A stretch of 64,000 nt of DNA from Alentia gelatinosa (GCA_950022655.1 OX465580.1:43026028-43090027); one strand, 5' to 3'. Numbered from the stretch's first letter, positions 10,842 through 22,640 are shown. Notes: generated from the letters alone by a model not told the origin. Program-made: numbers and translations.

Positions 10842-12064
10842 GTACGTATACACTATAAGCTATACATGATTTGACGCTAGGCGTCTCTTCTGGATTTGTT
10901 GCGGACAGGTTCTCGGGTCTCCTTACGAGGGATTGCGGCAAAATTTAACAGGAGAGGCTGTCACCATTGAAGGGAGGGGTGCCAATTATACCAATGCTAA
11001 ATCTCTGAAATACATTAACTATTATGTATCCATCTATGGTAGTTTCAGCAAGTACAACTCAACAACTTTCCCAATTGGTTTTGTTGATTGGCTTTATTGA
11101 ATAGTAATTTTACAACGTTTCGGCAGTAAGCAGCCTTTGTCAAGTATAGTCATGATGTATTATGTATCCAATTGAAGGAGACACAAAGGTAAGAAGAGAA
11201 ACCCATTTCCGATATCTTCATTAGATGAAAAGTTAGTAGACCTTGAATTATCTACTATAGAGAATTAACATATGGGCTCAGAGAGGCCAAAGGTTGCCGA
11301 TGGGTCGACGGTATTGCCCTCTGGTGTGAAAATGGCACACTTCTTGTGACGAGACCCTGCTGGCGCTAACGCTGCGCACTGTTTATTTCGTTATCCAGGT
11401 GCCTGAATCTCGAGGCTTTCCTTGAGATCTGTTCTGGTTCAAAATCTTCATTATTCCATCGAGGTCGTTCACAAGTCATATTTTCGACTGCTGTCGGTAC
11501 CTAAAGACTAATTGAACAAATTGGACGTTAAACTACCCAAACAAACAAACAAACAAACCTAATGTTACAAGTGTTAAAGGTGTACTCAATAGTCCGTATC
11601 CATTAGTGTGTATTTTATAAATCATTTATAGCATATTTACATTTTAGTCAACTCCTGTAATGAAGTCTGATATATGTAACGCATACTAGTGATATGATAA
11701 GACCCTAAAAGTTTAATAACTAAACAAACACATATGTTAATGGTGTAAGTCACTCTGACTCCACCATCATCTATTAGTGGTTTTGAATTGAGGCACTTTT
11801 ACAGGGGCTTTCCTGTAGGGAGGCATATACAGTATACATATTTAGCAATAGGTGCAGGATGCAGATTCTGTGATCGCTAGGAAGTGTCACAATCTCCTAG
11901 GTACTTATTTCCCCCACATGGAGAAGTTACATGTCAGTAAACATGGGTTTCATATACCTTGATATAATGTATGGTGAAAGCTTACATGCTATGCGTTTAA
12001 CACGTGCATACTAATTGTATATTAAATGTACCATATCTTATATATCTGTTAATTCTTCTTTCAG
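10842..12064 (+). other. SUPT3H last intron with SINE tail
   Basis: Phase-0 intron of 1.2 kb. It contains a second SINE tail (GGACGTTAAAC at 11522-11532 followed by ACAAAC repeats to 11558); the body may extend back to about 11340. Nothing else was recognised. Confidence 0.7.
11491..11558 (+). repeat. SINE 3' end, (CAAA)n tail
   Basis: The segment GTCGGTACCTAAAGACTAAT, then AAATTGGACGTTAAAC, then a CAAA-repeat tail shares its core and layout with the copy at 1266-1314. It lies in the last SUPT3H intron. The shared core plus tail supports a retroposed short element; the source class is not established. Confidence 0.5.
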
Positions 12065-12109
12065 AAATCACCAATGATCTCTCCGAAGGCCAAGCTGCTT
12101 TGTTGTTGA
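12065..12109 (+). CDS. SUPT3H last coding exon
   Basis: This exon has 14 codons plus TGA: KSPMISPKAKLLCC. The acceptor is TTCTTCTTTCAG at 12064. Human SUPT3H likewise ends in a short basic/hydrophobic tail with a terminal Cys after the last helix. An ATTAAA at 12142-12147 is the only poly(A)-signal-like hexamer close by; no clean AATAAA was seen in the next 600 bases, so the transcript end is uncertain. With this exon the window holds about 193 codons of SUPT3H, the C-terminal half. Confidence 0.85.
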   Translation, partial: KSPMISPKAKLLCC

Positions 12110-13301
12110 AGTCATAGAACTAAAGTTACTGGATCTTTTTGATTAAACGATGTAGCAACTCTAGAACTATAAGTAATGGTAAACGGCGTGTGCATGTAAT
12201 TTTGAAGTAAATGGGTCCGTTTTTGTGGTAGAATTAACGAAGTTGATATGATCCATAAACCATATATGATATCTATATTTATCAATTTGAATTTTTTTTA
12301 GAATACGTATTTAGAAGAACCACAGGATTGTGATACATAAAAGAAAAATGATCAAACGAATTAGTAATTTGATGTTTATGGAGCAAATCTTTTTCATTCA
12401 GTACAATATTTCCACATGTACTTATTGTGAAGAGAGTGGACCGTGTACGACGAGAAAGTTAATTGAATCTCAGATGATGCCAACCGTTGTAAAAACTCAA
12501 TACGCTTTCAACGGAATAGTACGTACTATTCGAGAAGATATCCTATTCTAGCCCAAGGTATGATGCGTGTCTGTATGTAATTAGATATTGTGCCGGAGTT
12601 CAATGAGAGAAAGATCTATGTAATGATGATATGTATGATGTAATGTTCCTGTACTGTGTTCATCTTTTTTATTGTGGGGAATATGATAAAGTGTGTCTCT
12701 AAAAATCTCGTGTTATTTCAATGAATTCGATGTTTCTCCAAATAACAGAATGTGAGTAAACCACGGAATTGGTCGTCCGAGGCCTTCCTCACCATGGGGG
12801 TGTGAGAGGGGGTGTCCATTTTGAAGGCAAATCATCAGCAAGTAGAAGAGCATATTTGTACCTATAGCCCTTTTATTCTATGGAGATATGTGATGCTTCT
12901 GGGTTGTCAACTTCGAACAAACGTTGCTTCGGATTGCGGGACCTGCCCACATTAGTACAAACATAACCCACCAGGTGAACAAGTAAAGACTGCGTCACGA
13001 CAGAATGCAGAGGGCGCCAAAGTAGCTCCAATGATAAAACCCCATCGAGATGAATTTGTTCGACGAATTCAGTGTCTGTGGATATTTGGACAGACGTGTG
13101 ATTTAATGTGCTGTGGTACATAGGCCGCCACCTCTGTCTCCACTCTGTTCCGAAATAGAGGTTGGTTTGGTTCAGACGGGTATCTGCGGTGTGCACCTCA
13201 AACCAAGTACTGTTGTTCTTTGTACATTCTAAAAGCAGAAATACTTAACAGAAAATAGTCATAGCTTTACAAATTAATGACGAAACCTAGCTTCATATGT
13301 A

Positions 13302-13372
13302 TTTTATAGATATATCGTTTTATATTATATCGTTTTATAGCATTTCATATATCGTTTTATATCATATCGTTT
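13302..13372 (+). repeat. Tandem TATATCGTTTTATA repeat, about 4 copies
   Basis: The word TATATCGTTTTATA or close variants occurs about four times in 70 bases. This is a short AT-rich tandem array of no visible function, in the SUPT3H to NHS-like spacer. Confidence 0.6.
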
Positions 13373-16300
13373 GACCGTTACGTAGGCCTAATTCACTCAG
13401 CTTCACTCCGCGGTCAAACTATGTGGAGTATAGACCAAGTTATTTTGCTTCTAAATATTGAATATTGATATCATATTTCACCTGATGAACCTGTATTAGT
13501 ATAGAACATCAGTCTTTAGGAACAAGTATTCTCGGCAGATGCGAATTAAGGTTTTTCAATTGTGTAACAATGGAACTAATTAACTCTTCAACTAAAAATA
13601 ATTTCGTGAGAAATTCTCCAAATTCGTATCTCACGTAAAATCAGCAGCCCTGATACTAATGCTCCTTAAACTTTGGAATACCACAGCACGGACCTATATG
13701 GGTCTGTTATCACGGGAAAGTATATATATGGAAAAGAGTCCACATTACAAGGGCCAGGGTGAAAGTGGGCAGACGGGTGGTGGACAATTATCCGTGTGTA
13801 TCCGCCTGCTGTCTACTTCAATAGTGCACCGTTTGAATAATTAATTACGTAACCCACTATAGCCTCCCCCTCCCCCCCCCCCCCCCCACCCCCGACAAAC
13901 ACACCCTGTGGAGTAACAAAAGGTAATGTCATATGCAAATGAATGAAGGAGGTCACGTGTGCAGTGGATATGAAACTACACCCTTTCAGGGCAATCACTA
14001 GTGCGTGCCTAAAAGTTCTACATTGACACCCTCCCCATGCAAGGTCATTGCGGCCGTAGGTCGATAGTGGACCACTTCCTGCCCCCACTCCTCCCAACCA
14101 AACCCTACCCTTTTGCAACCTCATCAACAAGTGGGACAAGCTCTGGGTCAAGCAGATCGCACCCTGTGACCCCAGATAATTGTAGATTCAGCCCAACTTC
14201 ATGGCTTTCAACTTCGTTGATAAACCTGTACGCCTCTGGGCAATGCAGTCCGGTGGACTCAATAGCTGGCACTGTGGGCAAATTAAAATATCTATGTACT
14301 TTATTATCCGCTATCGTATCCAGTGTTGGTGCGTTATGTGCAGGTTAATCTCATATTTACCAAGTTGAAGAGAACATAGGAAAGATAAAAAAAATCGGAG
14401 GTAGACATGTCCTTTTTTCAATATGGGCAAGCACCTTTATATTGACATCAAACTATTACAATCACAGCCGTCATTAGTATTATCAAACCATCAGTTTCGT
14501 TACACATGTCTGCCCTTAACCATTAAGTTCTGACGAGATAACACTCTTCTGTGTCATAACTTGATCGTCAATCTCTAATCCACGGAATTATTCAAATTTC
14601 GACTTAATTAGAAATTATTTCGGAGCATAGGCCTACCATTCTCTATTGAGAAACACGGCCCCAAAGCTACCCTCTGCTATTGAATTTATGAACGACTTGA
14701 AAGCGGTAATTGGTAGATTGCAATCGATTGACTCATCTATGCAAAGAGGATACCAGGAAGGACAGTGTCGGGTTAGCAGAAACTCAAAGGTAGAAAACCA
14801 CAAAAATATGCCATTTTTTAAACTCAGAGTTTTATGACTCTATATCGAGCTTTGGGTCTATAGACTTCTCGTGTGGTCGGCCCATCCTATCCTTACCTGC
14901 CTTCATACCTACAATTAATGAGAGAATTTCTCAGCCCTTGACATTTCCTTTTGATAAAGTACTCTTTGAACTAGATTTACAGGGGAATAGAAGCTGAAGG
15001 CAATCCGACTTCCCTACTTCGATAAAGATGCAAAGGTTCTTTTCTTTTCAGGATACTGTCTATATCTTTTTTAGCGCACACTAAGGGCGACTAGAATCTA
15101 CACTCATTTCAACTGCAGTTTCAAGACAAAACCACACAACATCATCGCAGCTCGCAAAGATCCAAGAACAATGTTATTCTGGGCTTTATTGAATTATTCT
15201 CATAGAATATACTCTAGGTTAGACAGACATTCAACGTCGTCATGTATATCTGCGAGGAAGTCCGGATTCAACATCCGCATGACTGCTTCATTTTGTTCAT
15301 ATTGATAAAAAGGTCCTAAAATTAATGTAAACATAAACACTGTGCTCTCATGTACACCGTTATCAATCCAACGATGTAAACTATAGCTACTTCATGGTGT
15401 GCTTGATCAGAAGATCAGAAGTAAAGTAAAATGTCTTCATTACATTAAAATGAATCATTAGTAGAATAGTCTGAGATAATTATAACCAAGACCTTTTAGC
15501 AGCCCAACAGCATATCTACTAATATTCAAAAGGGGCTCCTGGTAGGGTGCATAGAAATTACTGGCCTCCATCGTACATTGGAGTATTTAGATGCGAGTGA
15601 AGTATTATTAGACAATCAATACTCAACGGGAAGGGATTGGAGAGAAGTCCCATGATACCAGGGATAGGGGGAAAGCATAAAATCTACTAATACACTGTTA
15701 CATGTAAATTATGGTCTGATGCTGAATATCTATGCGTGGTTATGCATTCTGGTGCCTTTATGTCACTACACGTACTTTAAGTGGAGATTAAAAGGAAAAA
15801 TCACGGGTCTGTTATGGGATTACCAGTCATAACCGGCGTTCGTTTATCACTTGGTAGATAACGAATACATCGATACGTTTGCTGCAGGTGGTACCGCATG
15901 CAGCGCATCACGGACGTTTGATGAACACAGCCAGAGGGCAACGGTTTTATGATATTCAGTTCATTAATTTACTTCAATTTAATTTCATTGATAACATGAT
16001 GAGATATTTACTGCAAATCAAAGGTAGATCGTATCCCACCTAGCCTCCAGTAGTAAACAATGACGATTTCTTCATCCAGTAGTGGGCAAGTTTGTTGATA
16101 AACACTGAGGTGTCGTACAAAATTGACCAAAACAATATGATAATTACAATATAATTGCAATATAACTTGTATCTATAATGCGTTATCCCTATAATAAAGG
16201 TATCTTTAAAAGTTAATTTCTAGAGCACTATGAGGCAATAAGTTCGAACCACAGACTAGCACTTCCGCTGCTCTAGACAACTCGGACAGGGTCAGTTTGT

Positions 16301-17621
16301 TTTCTTTATCTCCAGGTCCGTTTTTGGCGTTTTAAAGGGTGATTTTCAGATACTGACAATCATCAATCAAACCGCTCCCTTTGACCCATTGTTAATACCA
16401 AAATGAGTAAAGTATAACATCCTATCGAGTTTGGCCTGACCCAATTGGTATATTATTCCAATTTATATTTGACTAACTTATCTAGGAAAAATACTAAAAA
16501 AAAATAGTTTTCTTAAACCGGGTATTCCACCAAAAAGGCGCTCCACAGGCAGGTCCTCACCTTCCAGCCAATGTCGCTTGCCAGAGCCAGCCTGTCGGCC
16601 AACCCTAACTCTGTAAAATCTCCAAGCTGGTCCACCAATGCCCCTAATTCTAGCCGTCCCGACGACCACAAGGTGAACACATACTGCCCAGCAAGCGGTT
16701 TCACCAAGCTGGGCGGCCAGGCCGGCACTGGCGTGACAATGGACATGTAGGGGCGATGCTATTTATAGAGTGGTCAACACGTATACCAGCAATGCTCATG
16801 GTGTCATCGGCAGGTGGGCTGGCTGGTGCTAAAAATCAATTGAAACAGTTTTTGGCCAGCCATTGCCGACAATGCTTGAAACATTTTACAATTTTGCATT
16901 CATAACTGCTGTCCGGCCTCCTTGGTGGAACAGCTTAAAATCAGCTATTGGCCCTGGCTGGCGGTGAGCGACCATGAACAGGCTAGCAGACGCTGGCCGG
17001 TGATAGGGTCTTGGAGACACGGTGATGGGCAGGTGGTCAGTGGCACCAGCCGTGAAGGTGTTATGAGCTGTCATGAGCTGTTCCACTGAGCAGATTATCA
17101 CTGCCAACGCCAGTCTTGGCCCGGCAACAGCCGCCAACGACCACAAGGCAACTGCAATGCCACTGGCTGGGACTAGGAGGGACCGGTTTGGTGAAATGCC
17201 TGCTTAGATTCTTTCAAAAACAAAGCTGGTAACCTATGATTTTAGATCTTTACTACTATACATTTCTTCTATTCTGTGAAAGGTGAAATTAGGCCTACTT
17301 GGGTTAACTACGCGAAAAACAGGCTTTCAGATATCCAGGCTTTCAGAATTCATATTCAATTTTCAGGAGATTGACATGGGTATTACTTTTCAAGGTATAT
17401 GCCTCTAATAACCGGTGGCGTCGGAAATTTGCTTTTTTATGTACCAAGTAATCGAGTAGCAATCATATGTATTAATATGTTTCATAGTAGAAATTGGTTT
17501 CACTCAACCCTCTTTTGCTTTTTGCACGAAATGTTTTGTGTGGAAAACATTTAATTTGTTACCGAGTTGCATGGATTTATGTTGGAACATTGGCCACCCA
17601 TGGAATCTTATCCGCGAAGGT

Positions 17622-17634
17622 GGCGCCATCTAGA
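17622..17634 (-). promoter_or_regulatory. CTCF-like site upstream of NHS-like gene
   Basis: On the minus strand the bases read CTAGATGGCGCC, which fits the CTCF core SYAGRKGGCRS exactly. It is about 0.9 kb upstream of the NHS-like 5' untranslated region and faces the + orientation site at 13007 across the intergenic spacer. Motif match only. Confidence 0.35.
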
Positions 17635-18512
17635 AACCTGCTGTGAAGTTGATAAAAGGATTAGCCCGTCCCAGCTTCAGCACAGAAAGATCACCTACTC
17701 AGGCAGGGGTTTGCGACCAAAACATAAACAATCGCGAATTACTAAAGATATACTTATCATAAGATATATCATTTCATTGCATATGACATTTAAGGTTATA
17801 ATGTATAACAAAGATGAGTCGATAATATATCTATTATAAACTATTACCCCGCCGCCGCCCCCGCCACATCCCACATTCCCGAGGAAACTCCGTCAAACAT
17901 GCGTCCTGTTTTCCCGTTTCACACTGGCCGTGACGCCAGCACGCTGGAAGGAAGGTGTGACAAGCACCACCCGACTGTCCACATGGCCAGTACTACTCCT
18001 ACTACGAAGCTGTTCAATGTTCGACTAACTACCTCAGAGACACTCGGTATCCCTGACGCATGAGAGGAATCGGCGTTCCTTGGCAGTGCTCGGTACATGC
18101 CGTCATGATTTTTTATCGTACTGAAATGATATGCACATGTAGTCTTGGTTTGAGGGGATATAGAAAACGACAAACTGGCAAGGTAGTTGTCGAAATCCAG
18201 GTATATTGAAGAAAAACATGACAAAGTTCAAAAATTAAAAAAAAACCACCATGGCTTCAACTTTAAAGTATTCTCTACACTATCTATGGTGTAAACCCTA
18301 CTGCTAGAATAGTTTGTCTCTGTAAAGAAATATTCCTAGCATCTACAATCCTTCCTAATCTGCCAGACACAACAATAGAATATATATACATGTATATAGA
18401 GAAAGTTACCTAAATATATTCAAAATGTTATGCCATCCCCACAAATACATGTAGAATAATTAGCTTATTCACACGTGTAAAGAAAAAAGGGTTACATACA
18501 CGACAGCTTAAA

Positions 18513-18747
18513 AACTATCAATATCGGCTCACACTCCGCCAACTCCCTGCAACTAGTACACAAGCGGTACCCAGTCCGTTAGTCGAACAGCCAGGACTCC
18601 CATTCATCGGCCAGTCCGAGCGTTCCAAGCAAACAGTGCAGAAATGGCGGTCGGCCGAGCGGGTCGTCTGCGAGCGGAGATGTTCTTTAAAACAGCCGAA
18701 ACGGGCGGATAACATGGAGGAATTACCGCACAAGTGACGGAGACACG
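18513..18747 (+). promoter_or_regulatory. NHS-like promoter / 5' UTR with two upstream ORFs
   Basis: GC content and CpG density rise sharply here compared with the AT-rich flank up to 18510, as expected of a promoter or first exon. AAATGGCGG at 18642 resembles a YY1-type initiator-proximal word. Two upstream ORFs precede the main ATG: 18644-18712 (22 codons plus TAA) and 18714-18737 (7 codons plus TGA), the second ending 10 bases before the start codon at 18748. Neither overlaps the main frame. They could reduce or gate translation. The transcription start is not identifiable. Confidence 0.55.
18644..18712 (+). CDS. Upstream ORF in NHS-like 5' UTR
   Basis: A 22-codon reading frame starts in a good context (GAAATGG) and ends at TAA 35 bases before the main ATG. 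The peptide is Arg/Gly-rich at the start and has no family match. It is most likely a translational control element rather than a functional peptide, if the transcript start lies upstream of it. Confidence 0.35.
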   Translation: MAVGRAGRLRAEMFFKTAETGG

Positions 18748-19018
18748 ATGCCTTTTGCCAAGAACAACATAGAACCCACTCGGTTGAGTCGGGGAAGGCT
18801 GGGCACGGATTACAAATTTGATTTGGATTGCATATCCAACAACACCCTGGGTGGCTTGCTGCGGCAGTTGTCCAGCCTTGCGAAACGAGCGGATACTATC
18901 TTCACGGAAATCGCCGAGGAGTGTGTTTGTGTCGTTAACAAGACACAGAGGATCCGCAATAGGATCGGAGAGATTACCAAGCATGTGGACAAGTTAAACG
19001 CGAAAGCTGTCACAGTCC
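18748..19018 (+). CDS. NHS-family first coding exon (WAVE-homology domain)
   Basis: The exon has 90 codons plus one base, exits in phase 1 at CAGTCC|GTAAGT. It begins MPFAKNNIEPTRL, like human NHS MPFAKRIVEPQWL (by memory), and continues with LGGLLRQLSSLAKRADTIFTEI, aligned to NHS [21 protein letters not shown], and a coiled-coil-like stretch ending HVDKLNAKAVTV, aligned to NHS LSTLDPKQEAVPV. This is the N-terminal WAVE-homology domain by which NHS/NHSL proteins associate with Abi and other WAVE-complex subunits to control Arp2/3-driven actin at the cell edge; the fly relative is GUK-holder. It is far more compact than human NHS exon 1, which has a long Pro/Ala-rich insert. The vertebrate protein continues with SNLD...ESK in exon 2; no such exon is visible downstream, so the first intron exceeds 45 kb. 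Which vertebrate paralogue it matches (NHS, NHSL1, NHSL2) cannot be decided; a single invertebrate pro-orthologue is likely. Confidence 0.85.
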
Positions 19019-19629
19019 GTAAGTAACTTTTGTTTTGGTTTTGTGCCACTATTTGGCAGCATGCGCTGTGCTCCCCAGTCCTCCCCGGGACCAAGCGCCG
19101 GGACTCAGCCTTGGGAGCCAACCAGGGGCCATGCGGCCCTCACTGGGCCAGGTAGACACTGAGGTAGACCGTTGGCGTTTGGCCGTTTGGCCCAGTTTCA
19201 CGCCCGACTGCCCACAAAGCTGAAACACACCCTATGTACAGCGAATGCATGGTTCACGTACACTGTTGTCAATTCCTCTTGAGGTCGCAATGATTCAATC
19301 ACAACACAGGGAAGGTGCTTGGTAATGCATTTCAACACCTGAGCGTAGGTGGGAACAATTTCGGCGCCTTTTCTCATGCGACCGTTGGGTTTTTATCAGT
19401 GATATTTGATAGCAGATGCTATTTATGACATACCTGGACTAGATAGACTTGCGGTTAGATTTGAAAGGGAAGTCCCCAAGATTACAGTCCGACCAAGCAT
19501 ATAGGTTAGTAGGACCATATGATTCATGATTATCCACAAATATTATGTTTTTAGTAAGTCACTTTACTATATACCCATGCCGTATATACTGTAAATACGC
19601 ACCGTTTCGGCATATGACGTAAAAATACT

Positions 19630-19650
19630 GTACGGACCGCTGGTCCGTAC
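19630..19650. repeat. Perfect 9-bp foldback GTACGGACC
   Basis: GTACGGACC at 19630-19638 and GGTCCGTAC at 19642-19650 form a perfect inverted repeat with a 3-base loop. The same CGGACC/GGTCCG words recur at 19660 and in the arms of the long foldback at 19749-19900, so they likely belong to one element cluster. Confidence 0.6.
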
Positions 19651-19748
19651 ACTAAAATACGGACCACCTTGCCATACACGTTTATTAACATATCCGTTGT
19701 TAAAAATTAAATTAATGATTTTTTTTTAAATTTCGGGCATATAGTAAA

Positions 19749-19900
19749 TATATAACGTCCAACCATGCTTGTACAATTCACAGAACTCAATGATAATTTA
19801 CCGTTTGTACGGAACTCGGCATAAATGCCTCGGTCCGTACAAACCGTAAATTACCATCTCGTTCTGTGAATTGTACAGCATGGTCAGGACGTTCTATATA
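19749..19900. mobile_element. 152-bp foldback element (MITE-like)
   Basis: The left arm starts TATATAACGTCC and the right arm ends GGACGTTCTATATA. Between them the arms pair through CCATGC, TGTACAATTCACAGAAC, and TAATTTAC(C/G)GTTTGTACGGA, closing on GGCA-TAAA-TGCC. Nearly the whole element can fold into a single long hairpin. The ends and a possible TA duplication fit a Tc1/mariner-type miniature element. It has no coding capacity. Confidence 0.6.
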
Positions 19901-19917
19901 AGTACCATACAAAATAC

Positions 19918-19956
19918 AAAATTACTGCCCGCGGCTACGCCTTGGGCAGTAATTTT
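19918..19956. repeat. Perfect 13-bp inverted repeat ATTACTGCCC
   Basis: AAAATTACTGCCC at 19918-19930 is perfectly complementary to GGGCAGTAATTTT at 19944-19956; the 13-base loop itself contains a GCG/CGC pairing. The word GGGCAGTAA occurs twice more just downstream in a 19-bp duplication (20067-20104). Confidence 0.65.
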
Positions 19957-20066
19957 CCCAAGCCTTGCAGAGTAACTTTGACTTATTTCCACTGGTACGT
20001 GGTTTCCCTATTCCTATATACCTTCAATTATCGGCTAATATCGTTAAAAACCGAATGTCTCTGAAC

Positions 20067-20104
20067 GTCAACCTGGGCAGTAAATGTCAACCTGGGCAGT
20101 AAAC
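20067..20104 (+). repeat. 19-bp direct duplication
   Basis: GTCAACCTGGGCAGTAAA(T/C) is present twice in immediate tandem. It shares GGGCAGTAA with the arms of the adjacent inverted repeat at 19918-19956, which points to a common foldback family. Confidence 0.7.
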
Positions 20105-22190
20105 AGGTTATTCCATCCCCAGCAGCGCTAAGTATTCATAGGTTGTTCGCTCATAGGTATATAGGAATTATTAATTTTCAATCTATATCAAGTCGAAAAA
20201 GTTCCCGATATACAGGACTTTCAACCAAATGAAGTTATATCATTATTGTATATCGAGCAGCTTAAATTAAGGTTGGGTTAAGTTGACAAAGGCGTTTAGA
20301 AACTGACGCACTGATCTGGTATTGAATCTATTGATTAATTTGATATGTTATAAACATTGACATTCTACCTACAACTTTTCCCATCGTTTGGATCCTGGAC
20401 GCTAGAATGAATATATGATATATGCGTGTGATGCAGGTTCGTGTTCAATCGGTGACACCAGATTACCAAGTAGGTCGTAAAGTAATCGGTAGTAAAGCTT
20501 CACTTCCGTTGTTGGTCAAGAACTACAGTTGCTCAACCACAATTCTCCAAGATCGTTATTTTCACACTTGGGCACGATATCTGAAGACCCTTTACCCTAT
20601 TTGGTATACGTGTTCATGTAATATATCTGAGGTCAACGTTTCAAGACATATTCTGCAAAAGCCATGATAATGTATTAATGCATCTAGCCTATGCCAACAT
20701 CTCTTTTTAATTAAGTGTAACAGCCTGCATCCTCAAAATTATCACTTGCGGATAACTCTTCCACCTACGCACAGAGGCAGAAACCAGACAACCCTTAAAT
20801 TTGCACTTCATTGGGGATTGGACAAAATATCGTCAGTTCCTCATGTTATCACGAGGCTCTTGGAGAACGGCGTTATGACCTTTTGGACGGCACAGACGCC
20901 CATTCAAACCGGGACCTTGTCCTGATATCCGTTATACGAGCTGTCATGAGCCTCATCCCGCCATCGGCTACCCTTACAGGACACCACGCCAACTTGATAT
21001 GGCTGTATCAGCGTACTTATGCAACGGGGCCCTTAGGAAACGGCCAATTAAGCCGGTCATTGACCTGGATTAAATGACTGAAGGGCCCCTCTTATATTTG
21101 CCAGTCTCACCACATGGGAGCCACATGGAGACTAAGGGACACGTGAAACCGCCCGTGCTCCTGAGTGGGAAAAGGTACGCGGGAAGCCAGTCAGTGTGAG
21201 TGTTCCCCACAAAACCAAGGGGAAAAACTCCAAATAGTAAAAATGAGAAACAGTTTTTGCTATCAGGCTATCTTATGTTTTGCTATAGTTTTTTAAGGAA
21301 GGTACAGGTTTTGTTGCTGTATGACCGTCGTGGTTAATGACCTAAGGTATGGGTGATTCATCCTAGAAATCCCTTCTGACGTAAACGCGCGTGAAGTTGT
21401 GTACTATAAGACATACCTGGCTTCATGCCACAAGCGCGTTAGCGATGATTAATTCCTACTTGTTGAGACCTGCGTAAAGTCTATAATCATGTGATTTATG
21501 TAGTAGTGGACACAAGAGTAAAACAACAGCAATTATGTATATATAGATGCTACAACTAGAAACGACTTGAAGAAATTACTAAAGGGAGTGCTCATAGACT
21601 CGATACCATGAAGCCAGATTACCTTAAATATGAGAATTGACTTCATATCCATATTGACATTGTCCGCTATATGTTCCTAACCAGATAGCAACAAGAATTC
21701 ATCGTTATCGGTGCTGGCCGAGTGTTGAAACCAGCTATAAATGCTGAACGTGAATACAATAGATCTAGAAAAGAAAGAAAAAAGAAATCAGGTGTCATTG
21801 GTTCAGGTCTCCTGTTGGCAGAAAAAAAGGCTGGAATCGTTGAGTTGTCGAGTCGCCTGAAAAGTTTATCGTCTCGGTCAACAAAACTCGGCACAAGTAC
21901 AAGTTTGACTGAGGTTGATGCAGGCTGTCCATGTAAAACCTAGCCTGCAACTCATCACCTCACCAACTGAAAAACTACCAGCCAACTTCACAGTCATTCA
22001 CACATTAGAGTCTCCCAAACATCTTGTATCGAGCGGTCCCGTCCGACCATCTGCATTCTAGGAAGGTGTGTGAGCCATGAAGGCCGGAAGTTTCTGTGCA
22101 TGTTCTGTTGCGGGGCAACGGTAGTCATGGCAACCCTGAAATTCTTTGTTTGGGACCTAGATTCCATTCGGTTTCCGTGAAGGGTATCTC
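20105..22190. other. Intron sequence, nothing recognised
   Basis: Ordinary mixed-composition sequence. No exon, RNA gene, or strong repeat was seen; the short open frames on both strands have no recognisable features. Confidence 0.6.
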
Positions 22191-22196
22191 CTAAAG

Positions 22197-22258
22197 GAGG
22201 GGGGGGGGGGGGTGGGTGACATTGGGGTGTGTGTGTGTGTGTGGGGGGGGGGGGGGGG
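22197..22258 (+). repeat. G-runs flanking a (GT)n tract
   Basis: Sixteen Gs at 22197-22212 and another run of sixteen at 22243-22258, separated in part by a GTGTGT tract (22227-22243). On the + strand, the sense strand of the inferred intron, this could form G-quadruplex structures in DNA or nascent RNA. Confidence 0.8.
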
Positions 22259-22539
22259 TTCTAGCATGCCGCGGGGCGTTGTTAGATGACGGCGGGTGTG
22301 TCGGAACCCCCAGTGTGGGGCGGTGTCGCCAGACTTTAACCCTGTTTACACTGCACCCCAACACGGCGACAAGACCAGGCGTAGTCTCTCAAACCAGGTA
22401 TTTCCTCTATGCTTCCGACTTAAACATAACTTCGAATGTGATTCCTCGGGTGACAACTCATAGTTTTCCCACTATTCCATATTTAAAGAGGGCGACGAGT
22501 TGAAAATCAATCTCACCAGAAAAACAGTGAGAACATCCC

Positions 22540-22640
22540 TTCAGAGGGCGGAACGGACGGGACGCGTTGCGCATGCGTGCGGCGCGTGGCGGGACGCGCG
22601 GGGTCAGGGGTCGAGACGCGCAGACCGCGAGGAGCGTGCA
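22540..22640. promoter_or_regulatory. CpG-dense patch with NRF1-like site
   Basis: This 100-base block has many CG dinucleotides and GCG words, in contrast with its flanks. TGCGCATGCGTG at 22568-22579 fits the NRF1 consensus YGCGCAYGCGCR at 11 of 12 positions. It could be an unmethylated promoter or enhancer inside the intron. No downstream exon was found. Confidence 0.35.

Larger units (their letters stand above)
12110..18512. other. SUPT3H 3' flank and intergenic region
   Basis: This covers the 3' untranslated region of unknown length and spacer up to the NHS-like promoter. It holds an AT repeat at 13302-13372, a C-run at 13866-13887, and CTCF-like words at 13007 (+) and 17623 (-). A 107-codon minus-strand frame at 12873-13196 has no family features I recognise. 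A GC-richer patch at 16510-17180 shows repeated GGCTGG/CCAGCC words but no gene. No RNA gene was found. Confidence 0.6.

Noticed and set aside
12873..13196. Minus-strand frame of 107 codons near the SUPT3H 3' end
   Set aside because: Composition is more protein-like than most, but no motif is recognisable, and no start, splice or conservation evidence is available.
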